Assembly: GCA_910585075.1 (NCBI GenBank)
Contig: CAJUED010000032.1
Location: forward strand, 1-45,386
Reading direction: 5' to 3'
DNA length: 45,386 nucleotides
Origin: an uncultured Lachnospiraceae bacterium
Lineage (GTDB): Bacteria > Bacillota > Clostridia > Lachnospirales > Lachnospiraceae
The translations under genes were made by a program, and so were the position numbers. The notes beneath the pieces were generated by a model. That model worked only from the letters and a program-made list of their open reading frames with translations, was not told the DNA's origin and did not search any database. Within the stretch, counting starts at the first letter, position 1. The number at the start of each line of letters is the position of its first letter. Positions 1 to 6,416 of the stretch are shown here, one piece after another.

Positions 1-740
1 ATGAAACTGTTTTTTCCTGCAAAGTAAATGATGATCCCAAAGGCCAGAAAGCCAAGGAAGGCAATTGTGGGAAAAGGAATTTCAAAATAAGTAACCTCCC
101 GGGTAGCCGGATCATAATACATGTTGACGGTACAGCAGGTGATGTAAAAGCTCCAGGGCAGCAGTCTCAAGAAAGACTGGTTTGGAAAGAATGCGGAAAA
201 AATTCCAATAAAGGTTCCGCCCACTCCAAAAAACAGTGGAAACAGCTGGTTCCCCGAAAGCAGGGACAAGGACTGCTGCATGAGAAAGAGAATGAAGCTC
301 GCCGTAAATGTAACCAGAAAGAAGGTACAAAGATGGGCCGTGGGCAGCTTTTGCTCGGCGGGAAAAAGCCGGGCAAGCAGAGGAATGCCCGCTGTTTCGG
401 CCAGTGAAAATCCAAGCAGATACAGGCTGTTTAAAAACAGCTTTACATGAAAAATACTGTGCCTTGGCTGCATGGTGCAAAGGAGCTTAAAGGTATTTCC
501 TTTTAACTCAATATCGCAAAGCCTGCTGGCGGCACAGGCAAGGGTAATGGGCAGAAAAACGCTGTTGACCAGGGAAAGGCTCAGGAGCAGGTAGTAATAT
601 TCCTGCCCGGTTAAATAGCCGGATTCATTCCCGGATGCAGCCCAGGAGATCCACATAAAAATTACAGCCAGAACAGCGCAGTAAAGCAGCCATATCCGGC
701 GGCGCTTTATTTTCTTTATCTCCGTAATAAAAACTCTCAT
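1..740 (-). CDS. ABC transporter permease, lantibiotic-immunity (MutE/EpiE-like) type, 3' end cut by window edge
   Basis: Reading leftwards from the ATG at 740, the frame stays open for 246 codons to the window edge, so the stop lies outside. The protein starts MRVFITEIKKIKRRRIW, then runs through a series of hydrophobic segments (about six). The stretch ELKGNTFKLL near residue 80 is typical of ABC-2 permeases that protect against lantibiotics or bacitracin by expelling them from the membrane. Members of this family are usually about 250 residues, so only a few codons are probably missing. Its start overlaps the stop of the upstream ATPase gene by one base (TAATG), which indicates translational coupling and a two-component transporter. 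The family is clear; the substrate is inferred, and another peptide or drug is possible. Confidence 0.8.
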   Translation of the reverse strand, partial: MRVFITEIKKIKRRRIWLLYCAVLAVIFMWISWAASGNESGYLTGQEYYYLLLSLSLVNSVFLPITLACAASRLCDIELKGNTFKLLCTMQPRHSIFHVKLFLNSLYLLGFSLAETAGIPLLARLFPAEQKLPTAHLCTFFLVTFTASFILFLMQQSLSLLSGNQLFPLFFGVGGTFIGIFSAFFPNQSFLRLLPWSFYITCCTVNMYYDPATREVTYFEIPFPTIAFLGFLAFGIIIYFAGKNSF

Positions 741-1699
741 TATAAACTCACCTGCTTTCCTGTTAAGCTCAGGAAGATATCTTCCAGAGATTTCTGACGT
801 TCTTCGATTCTTAAAACACCGATTCCTTCCCCCACCAAAGTGGAAATCAGATGAGCCGTCCTCTCATCATTGATTTCCGGGAACAGAAGAAAATCCTTTT
901 CCAAAGTGCAATTGATTTGATTTTCATTTAATATGCACAATGCCCGGTTATTGCTGTCGGTGCGCAGCCGCAGCTGTTTCCTGCTGTGTTCATGCAGTCT
1001 TAAAAGGCTGTTCTGGTAAATGAGCTGTCCCTGGTTGATAATGCCTACGTAGTCTGCCATCTGGTCGATCTCACTTAAAAGGTGGCTGGAAACCATGATG
1101 GTCATATGATAATTTTCAGGCAAAGAGCGGATAAGGTCACGCATCTCCTGAATACCGGCAGGGTCTAATCCGTTGGTGGGCTCATCCAACAGGAGGAGCT
1201 TCGGATGGCCAAGGAGGGCAGCGGCAAGACCGAGGCGCTGCTTCATGCCAAGGGAGTAGTGGCCCACCTTTTTATCCTGCTGGCCCTCCATGCGGACAAT
1301 GGAGAGAACCTCCCCGATTTCCTTTGGAGATACATCCTTTAAGGTACAAATGATTTCCAGGTTTTCTCTGCCCGTCAAGTGTCCATAGTAGGACGGGGAC
1401 TCAATCAGGGAGCCGGTGTGCCTTAAAATGGCAAGCCTGCTTTTTTCACTTAAAGAGGCTTTCCTTCCGGTGACAAAGGGAGTCCCCAGGATGGTGATTT
1501 CTCCGGCGGTGGGCTTTATCAGTCCCAAAAGCATTTTCATGGTGGTGCTTTTCCCGGCGCCGTTGGGCCCAAGGAAGCCGTAAACACATCCCTCCGGGAC
1601 GGCAAGACCTACTTTTTTCACCACAGTTTTGGCGGAGCCGGGCTTGCCGTAGCTTTTCGTGAGATTTTTTGTTTGAATGACATAATTGTTTTTGCTCAT
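740..1699 (-). CDS. ABC transporter ATP-binding protein, BcrA/MutF-like
   Basis: This 319-residue ATPase powers the permease encoded immediately downstream. Walker A (GPNGAGKST) is at residues 44-52, the signature YSLGMKQRLG at 148-157, Walker B with D-loop LLLLDEPTNGLDP at 168-180 and the switch histidine near 206. A C-terminal extension of about 100 residues, as in BcrA-type drug and lantibiotic exporters, follows the nucleotide-binding domain. The open frame continues far upstream to 2197, but the ATG at 1699 has the sequence GAGGGAAAC just before it and gives the normal N-terminus, so it is taken as the start. The gene is divergent from a response regulator/sensor kinase pair, a layout common for peptide-antibiotic detoxification modules. 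Substrate specificity cannot be read from the sequence. Confidence 0.88.
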   Translation of the reverse strand: MSKNNYVIQTKNLTKSYGKPGSAKTVVKKVGLAVPEGCVYGFLGPNGAGKSTTMKMLLGLIKPTAGEITILGTPFVTGRKASLSEKSRLAILRHTGSLIESPSYYGHLTGRENLEIICTLKDVSPKEIGEVLSIVRMEGQQDKKVGHYSLGMKQRLGLAAALLGHPKLLLLDEPTNGLDPAGIQEMRDLIRSLPENYHMTIMVSSHLLSEIDQMADYVGIINQGQLIYQNSLLRLHEHSRKQLRLRTDSNNRALCILNENQINCTLEKDFLLFPEINDERTAHLISTLVGEGIGVLRIEERQKSLEDIFLSLTGKQVSL

Positions 1700-1735
1700 A
1701 GTTTCCCTCATTTCTGCGCTGCTTTTTGCGCATAT

Positions 1736-1799
1736 CAAGTTTGTGGATGCAGCGCAGCCGCAAACTTGTGGAGTGAAAGATTTAAAAAATCTTTCACTC
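1736..1799 (-). promoter_or_regulatory. two adjacent hairpins in the leader of the ABC transporter operon
   Basis: Arms 1736-1746 and 1758-1768 (CAAGTTTGTGG / CCGCAAACTTG, one G-U type mismatch) are followed directly by arms 1771-1782 and 1788-1799 (GAGTGAAAGATT / AATCTTTCACTC, perfect). On the minus strand they sit between the proposed promoter and the ATPase start codon. They could affect transcript stability or act as an attenuator, although no clear T-tract follows either stem in the direction of transcription. Confidence 0.5.
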
Positions 1800-1881
1800 T
1801 TTGCTCCTTGCCAGACGCCTTTAAATTTTATATTTGTGCCCTGTGAGACAGTTATATAAGGCGGCTTTGGCTGATAGGATG

Positions 1882-1935
1882 AGTATAGAAAAGCAGCCTT
1901 ACAGGAGGATGAAAGAAACCTTACAATTACCTTAA
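1882..1935 (-). promoter_or_regulatory. probable activator-dependent promoter of the ABC operon with TAAGG repeats
   Basis: On the minus strand a good -10 hexamer, TATACT, lies at 1887-1882 with no recognisable -35 box 17 bases upstream. Upstream are TAAGG copies whose coordinates (1930-1934, 1919-1923, 1897-1901) are 11 and 22 bases apart, so all lie on one face of the helix. OmpR-family regulators normally bind direct repeats with this 10-11 bp period, so activation by the adjacent response regulator is likely. The protein-site assignment is inference. Confidence 0.5.
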
Positions 1936-1952
1936 TTTTTCCATTGGGCTGA

Positions 1953-1980
1953 TTACAGTCCCCCAATTTTGTATTACAAT
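1953..1980 (+). promoter_or_regulatory. possible promoter of the two-component system
   Basis: TTACAG at 1953-1958 and TACAAT at 1975-1980 are separated by 16 bases, upstream of the response regulator. Both boxes are imperfect, so this is a weak call. Confidence 0.3.
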
Positions 1981-2098
1981 ATATAAAGTATTGGTTTGGG
2001 CTGCCCAATCTGGTGAGCTGTGAAGCGGTGGAAAGCGCCGCAGTCATTTTGGGTGCATGGCGTGGGTTGAACGGATAGACGAAAAGGGGGCATGGTGC

Positions 2099-2854
2099 GT
2101 GAGACATATTTTCGAGAGTACATTGCTCCTGGTGGATGACAACCGGGAGCTTCGTGAGATGGTTGTGGGGATTCTGCAAAGAGAAGGATTCCTTCATATA
2201 GATACGGCCGCCTGTGTGGCGGAAGCGGAGGCGTATTTCTGTGGCAAAGAACCGGATTTGGTCATTCTGGACATCAATCTTCCTGACGGGGACGGCTTTT
2301 CCCTGATGCAGAAAATCAGGACGGTATCCGGGGTGCCGGTGCTGTTTTTGTCGGCAAGGGATGAGGACAGCGACCGTCTGCTTGGATTAGGGCTTGGGGC
2401 GGACGATTATATGGTGAAGCCATTTCTGCCTAAAGAGCTTACCCTGCGCATCAGCGCCATCCTCAAAAGGACCTATCTTTTTGGGAACAGGGAGAGTGAG
2501 CAGGAAGAAATATTGCAGCTGGGAGGATGCTGTGTGGATTTTAGGAGCGGAACCGCACGGTGGGAAAGGGAGCCTGTTTCTGAGAATTTCAATCTGCAAG
2601 GGAAATTGGAAAAAGGGGAGATTTCCCTGACGGCAAAGGAGCTGTTGATTTTGCGCAAGCTTTCGGAGAACAGGGGAAATATAGTTACCTTCGATCAGCT
2701 CTGCCAGGCGGTGTGGCAGGACAATTACTTCGGTTACGAAAATACTATCATGGTGCATATCAGACGGCTACGGGAGAAGATAGAAGAAAATCCGTCGAGG
2801 CCTAAGTATCTTTTAACGGTGCGGGGGCTTGGTTATAAATTAGTTAAGAATTGA
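2099..2854 (+). CDS. OmpR-family response regulator
   Basis: The receiver domain occupies residues 8-125, with the acidic pair LLVDD at 13-14, the phosphoacceptor aspartate in VILDINLPDGDG at D58 and the conserved lysine in MVKPF. The winged-helix DNA-binding domain fills the C-terminal 100 residues and ends VRGLGYKLVKN, as in OmpR/PhoB. Start choice: the GTG at 2099 follows AAAAGGGGG at a spacing of 8 and places the receiver at the normal distance from the N-terminus. The in-frame ATG at 2057 would add 14 atypical residues and has no clear ribosome binding site. The sensor kinase begins 8 bases after its stop. It probably senses, through that kinase, the agent exported by the divergent ABC transporter. 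Confidence 0.88.
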   Translation: MRHIFESTLLLVDDNRELREMVVGILQREGFLHIDTAACVAEAEAYFCGKEPDLVILDINLPDGDGFSLMQKIRTVSGVPVLFLSARDEDSDRLLGLGLGADDYMVKPFLPKELTLRISAILKRTYLFGNRESEQEEILQLGGCCVDFRSGTARWEREPVSENFNLQGKLEKGEISLTAKELLILRKLSENRGNIVTFDQLCQAVWQDNYFGYENTIMVHIRRLREKIEENPSRPKYLLTVRGLGYKLVKN

Positions 2855-2862
2855 GGATTGCG

Positions 2863-4305
2863 ATGAAAAGTCTGTTAAAAATATACGGGAGATATATAGG
2901 CTCCACCTGGGTGATTATCCTGCTTTTGGTTATGGTAAATCTGGGAGCTTTTGCATGGATTATGTTTGACAGGGTAGTGCATTATGAGCCCGGTTTTTCC
3001 AAGGATTTTCGCGATATGGCGGAGGCCATGGTGGAGAAAGACGGGGAAGATAAACTGGTTCTGTCATCCCAGGGAAAAGAATTTATGGAGGAGAGACAGT
3101 ATGCATTTCTGATGCTTTTAAATGATGAGGGAGATGTGATTTTTGGCTGGAATCTTCCGGAGGATTTCAAGGAGCACTATACGATAGGAGAAATTTCCGG
3201 TTTTACCAGATGGTATCTGCAGGGCTATCCGGTGAAGGTGTGGCAGACGGAGGAAGGCCTTCTTGTGGCAGGGGCCAAGAGGGGCAGTATATGGAAATAC
3301 AGTCTTGAAATGCCCATGGAATTTATGAATCATATAGGCTGGTATGCCCGTATCGTGTTAGAAGTCAATCTGCTTATTATTTTGTGTGTGGTGGGATTCT
3401 TGGGGTATCGGTATTATAAATCCCTTTGTCCTCTGTCAGCGGGGATAGAGGCTTTATCCCAAAACAGACAGATTCACCTTTCAGAAAGAGGGCCCGCGTC
3501 CCAGCTGGCGGTCCGCATCAACCGGGCTTCGGATATTTTAGGGCGGCAAAGACAGACGATTCAAAGACGGGATATGGCAAGGACAGAGTGGATAGCAGGC
3601 GTATCCCATGACATACGGACGCCCCTTTCCGTCATTATGGGGTATGCGGATGAGCTTATGGAGAACGAAGCCTTAGGAGAGGCGGAGCGGGAGCGGGCAG
3701 CGGTCATAAGGAATCAAAGTCTGAAAATACGCCAGCTGATTGAAGACCTGAACCTTACCTCTAAGCTGGAATACGATATGCAGCCCCTTAGGGTGAAGCC
3801 TTTTTATCCGGCGGTGCTGCTGCGGACTCTGGCTGCGGAATTTATAAACGAGGGATTAGGGGAGCAGTATGAGGTATCCCTTGAGATACAGCCCGAACTG
3901 GAGAGAATTGCCTTAGAGGGGGACGAGGAGCTGATGAAAAGAGCGGTGCGGAATCTGCTTGGCAACAGCGCCCGGCATAATCCGCAGGGATGCAGGATTT
4001 GGATAGAAGGCAGAGTGGGAAAAGGCGGAATAGAAAAAGACGAGACGTGGAAAGACAAAAAGGGAGAGGACAGATGCGTGATTGAAATTTCGGATGACGG
4101 CTGTGGGATACCGGAAGAAGTAATCAGTTGCCTCTTGACGGAGCCCGAGTATGAGGACAGATGGAACAAAAAGAAACCTCACATTATGGGCCTTCGAATC
4201 GTCAAACAGATTGTGCAGGCTCATAAGGGAGATTTCCAAATTGTGCGGGAGGGACATTGTATCAGAATGTCCATTCCGGTTATTATTTTATTGAATGATA
4301 TCTGA
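2863..4305 (+). CDS. sensor histidine kinase
   Basis: This 480-residue membrane kinase has a first transmembrane segment at about residues 14-36, an extracytoplasmic sensor region of roughly 120 residues, and a second transmembrane segment at about 160-185. A dimerisation/phosphoacceptor domain follows, with GVSHDIRTPLSVIMGY placing the autophosphorylated histidine at H249. The ATP-binding domain shows the N box NLLGNSARHNP (N364), the G1 box DDGCGIP (about 411) and MGLRIVKQIV. The in-frame TTG at 2851 overlaps the regulator stop but lacks a ribosome binding site. The ATG at 2863 has GAGG upstream and is preferred. Paired with the regulator before it, it very likely controls the divergent transporter. 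It ends 4 bases from the convergent trhA-like gene. Confidence 0.88.
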   Translation: MKSLLKIYGRYIGSTWVIILLLVMVNLGAFAWIMFDRVVHYEPGFSKDFRDMAEAMVEKDGEDKLVLSSQGKEFMEERQYAFLMLLNDEGDVIFGWNLPEDFKEHYTIGEISGFTRWYLQGYPVKVWQTEEGLLVAGAKRGSIWKYSLEMPMEFMNHIGWYARIVLEVNLLIILCVVGFLGYRYYKSLCPLSAGIEALSQNRQIHLSERGPASQLAVRINRASDILGRQRQTIQRRDMARTEWIAGVSHDIRTPLSVIMGYADELMENEALGEAERERAAVIRNQSLKIRQLIEDLNLTSKLEYDMQPLRVKPFYPAVLLRTLAAEFINEGLGEQYEVSLEIQPELERIALEGDEELMKRAVRNLLGNSARHNPQGCRIWIEGRVGKGGIEKDETWKDKKGEDRCVIEISDDGCGIPEEVISCLLTEPEYEDRWNKKKPHIMGLRIVKQIVQAHKGDFQIVREGHCIRMSIPVIILLNDI

Positions 4306-4309
4306 ATTA

Positions 4310-4960
4310 TCACGCCACATAAAGAAACATGAAAATAAAGTGACAGATGCTCCCGCCCATTACGAATAAATGAAAAATTTCATGGGAACCGAAAAATTCA
4401 TGCTTCCCATTAAAAACAGGAAGCTTCAAGGCATAAATCACACCACCCACAGTGTAAATGATTCCCCCTGCAAGGAGCCAGCCGAAAGCGGCGTGGGGCA
4501 GCACATGCCACAGAGGCCCAAAGACAGCCACACATACCCAGCCCATGGCAATGTAAATGAGTGAGGAAAACCATTTGGGACAGGTAATCCAGCAGGCCTT
4601 TAAGGTCATGCCAAACAGGGCAATTCCCCACACAATGGCCAGCAGGGTATATCCCAGCCTTCCCCCCAATATGGTTAAGCAGACCGGCGTATAGGAGCCG
4701 GCAATCAGTACAAAAATCATCATATGGTCCAGCTTCCGGAAAGCACGAAGGGCTTTCCCGCTGATATTCAGCGAATGGTAAGTGGCGCTGGCACCATATA
4801 AAAGTATCATGCTGATACAGAATATACTTAAAGCGTACACTGCCTCGCCGCCGGAAAAAAGGGCGGCCTTTGTAAGAAGCGGCATAGCGGCAAAAATTGC
4901 CATCAACATGCCTATAAAATGGGTTATAGCACTTCCGGGTTCTCGTATTGTTATCTGCAT
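4310..4960 (-). CDS. trhA: hemolysin III / PAQR family membrane protein
   Basis: This 216-residue integral membrane protein has about seven hydrophobic helices. Hallmarks of the hemolysin III/PAQR family are present: EPGSAITHFIG at the N-terminus, YGASATYHS near residue 75, the RKLDHMMIFVLIAGSYTP stretch, and the C-terminal SHEIFHLFVMGGSICHF. The conserved histidines and aspartate of these segments form the putative metal-binding site of this superfamily. The ATG at 4960 is chosen because GGAGGAGG lies 8 bases upstream; the frame is open for another 24 codons but with no ribosome binding site. Despite the historical name, a cytolytic role is not established for most members; roles in membrane energetics have been proposed. 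It has its own promoter and two palindromic candidate operators. Confidence 0.88.
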   Translation of the reverse strand: MQITIREPGSAITHFIGMLMAIFAAMPLLTKAALFSGGEAVYALSIFCISMILLYGASATYHSLNISGKALRAFRKLDHMMIFVLIAGSYTPVCLTILGGRLGYTLLAIVWGIALFGMTLKACWITCPKWFSSLIYIAMGWVCVAVFGPLWHVLPHAAFGWLLAGGIIYTVGGVIYALKLPVFNGKHEFFGSHEIFHLFVMGGSICHFIFMFLYVA

Positions 4961-4990
4961 AATAATTCCTCCTCCACAAAAACGTATCAT

Positions 4991-5051
4991 ATAGTTTTCA
5001 AAACTATGTTTAATGTGTATTAATACTACCACTTATTGCCGGCAATGTCAA
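4991..5051 (-). promoter_or_regulatory. trhA-like gene promoter with two palindromic candidate operators
   Basis: On the minus strand TTGACA (5051-5046) and TAGTAT (5028-5023) are 17 bases apart. A perfect 12-bp palindrome, ATTGCCGGCAAT (5035-5046), sits in the spacer. A second palindrome, ATAGTTTTCAAAACTAT (4991-5007, 8-bp arms around one base), lies just downstream of the expected start of transcription. Both positions are typical for repressor binding. The regulator is not identifiable. Confidence 0.6.
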
Positions 5052-5080
5052 ATATTATTATGCATTATAGTAGGGGATTG

Positions 5081-5111
5081 GTAACAGTGAAAGCGAAGGC
5101 TGAACTGTTAC
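5081..5111. repeat. 31-bp GTAACAGT palindrome, copy 1
   Basis: Arms GTAACAGT (5081-5088) and ACTGTTAC (5104-5111) enclose 15 bases with a small inner AGC/GCT pairing. The same 31-bp architecture occurs at 8765-8795 and 25575-25605, and related forms occur near 25169 and 27472-27606. Confidence 0.75.
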
Positions 5112-5139
5112 AATAAACGAATCGAAAATTCTTTCAGGA

Positions 5140-5168
5140 TTGATATAGACAAGCGCCACTGCTATAAT
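5140..5168 (+). promoter_or_regulatory. promoter of the first DUF1016 gene
   Basis: TTGATA (5140-5145) and a perfect TATAAT (5163-5168) are separated by 17 bases. Transcription would begin near 5175, about 78 bases before the start codon. Confidence 0.7.
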
Positions 5169-5252
5169 TGGAGTGTTCAATAATTGATACTTTTTTTCAA
5201 AAATAAATTTATAAATGATACATGAAAATAATTTTAAGTAGAGGAACGCAGC

Positions 5253-6314
5253 ATGAAATTTGAAAAATTAGCAAATTCTATAATAAACATAAACGATAAA
5301 GCAAGTGCTGCTGCCAAAAGTGCTGTGAATCAGCTTATGACTTTGCGAAATTGGGCGATTGGATACTATATCGTAGAATATGAACAGGCTGGAAGCGACA
5401 GAGCTGAATATGGAACACAGCTATTGAAAAATTTGGAAAATAGGATTTCACAAAAAGGCATGAACTCCACGCTATTTAAGCTTTGCCGTAATTTCTATTT
5501 GTTGTATCCTCAAATTGGTGCAACGGTGTCGAATCAATTTGAACTGCCAGATTTTGAAAAAAGTTCGACAGTGTCGCACCAATTTGAAACGAAGCCAGAA
5601 ATTTTGGTAAGCAGTCTTTCTTTTTCCCATATCAGAGAAATTATGGCAATCGAAGATGCTTTGGAAAGATTTTTTTATGAAACAGAATGTATGAAATGTA
5701 ATTGGAGTGTAAGAGAACTCCGCAGGCAAATTAAAACAAATCTGTTTGTAAGAGCCGGAATTAGCAAAAAGCCGGAACTATTGTTGACGAAGTCAGTAGA
5801 TAATGCTACATCAAATACGTTAACAATTAAAGACCCATTTACCTTCGAATTTCTTGGATTAGATGTAAAGGAAGCTGTAAGCGAATCTGATTTGGAACAG
5901 GCACTAATGGATCATTTACAGGAATTCATGCTAGAATTAGGACAAGGTTTTTGTTTTGAAGCAAGGCAAAAGCGTATCATAATCGATGATAAATATTATT
6001 TTATTGATTTGGTTTTCTACAACAGATTGTTACACTGCAATGTTATTATTGAATTGAAAAACGATGAGTTTAAGCATGAGGATTTAGGACAATTAAATGC
6101 ATATGTGGGCTACTACAAAAAGAATGAAATGATGCCGAGCGATAATCCGCCGGTTGGAATTTTACTTTGCACCGATAAGGGTTCGCAGATGGTAGAATAT
6201 GCGTTGTCAGGAATGGATAATCAACTGTTTGTTTCAACATATATGCTTCATTTGCCGGATAAGAGGAAATTGGAAGAATTTATGCTAAAAGAATTGAAAG
6301 AAATGGGAATGTAA
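5253..6314 (+). CDS. DUF1016 / YhcG-family PD-(D/E)XK nuclease-fold protein, copy 1
   Basis: This 353-residue protein has the two-part DUF1016 layout: an N-terminal helical domain (about 10-185) and a C-terminal PD-(D/E)XK nuclease-like domain (about 195-345). The core motif is D252 in FIDLVFYN followed by IELK (E267, K269), so the catalytic triad appears intact. Start: the ATG at 5253 is preceded by TAGAGGAACG. It stands alone, and its AT-rich codon use differs from the neighbouring lipoprotein and transporter genes, suggesting acquisition. The linker between the domains (residues about 88-112) is built from a short in-frame repeat, VSNQFE then VSHQFE, inside an inverted repeat. Family members are widespread, often near restriction or mobile genes, but the cellular role is not settled. 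Confidence 0.85.
   Translation: MKFEKLANSIININDKASAAAKSAVNQLMTLRNWAIGYYIVEYEQAGSDRAEYGTQLLKNLENRISQKGMNSTLFKLCRNFYLLYPQIGATVSNQFELPDFEKSSTVSHQFETKPEILVSSLSFSHIREIMAIEDALERFFYETECMKCNWSVRELRRQIKTNLFVRAGISKKPELLLTKSVDNATSNTLTIKDPFTFEFLGLDVKEAVSESDLEQALMDHLQEFMLELGQGFCFEARQKRIIIDDKYYFIDLVFYNRLLHCNVIIELKNDEFKHEDLGQLNAYVGYYKKNEMMPSDNPPVGILLCTDKGSQMVEYALSGMDNQLFVSTYMLHLPDKRKLEEFMLKELKEMGM
5512..5585 (+). repeat. inverted and direct repeats inside DUF1016 copy 1
   Basis: Arms AAATTGGTGC (5512-5521) and GCACCAATTT (5576-5585) are perfect complements, as are the inner arms TGTCGAA (5527-5533) and TTCGACA (5564-5570). Overlapping them is a direct repeat, TGTCG-N3-CAATTTGAA, at 5527-5543 and 5572-5588, 45 bases (15 codons) apart, which keeps the reading frame. 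Confidence 0.8.
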
Positions 6315-6354
6315 CAATAGAAAACAGAATTAAAGAGTAATATACCTGCAACCC

Positions 6355-6400
6355 GGGTTATGGATTGGAGGGGTTACACCTGATTCCAATCTCATAACCC
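6355..6400. terminator. long hairpin between convergent genes, possible bidirectional terminator
   Basis: Arms GGGTTATGGATTGGA (6355-6369) and TCCAATCTCATAACCC (6385-6400) pair over about 14 of 15 positions around a 15-base loop. It lies between the convergent DUF1016 and lipoprotein genes. No T-tract follows on either strand, so termination is uncertain. Confidence 0.45.
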
Positions 6401-6416
6401 AGATTGCGCGCCAAAA

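Noticed and set aside
1700..2197. N-terminal extension of the ABC ATPase
   Set aside because: The open frame extends 166 codons upstream, but it crosses the promoter and the divergent regulator start. The ATG at 1699 has the ribosome binding site.
4410..4979. 189-codon minus-strand open frame
   Set aside because: It is a shifted frame of the hemolysin III gene; the real frame has the conserved family motifs.
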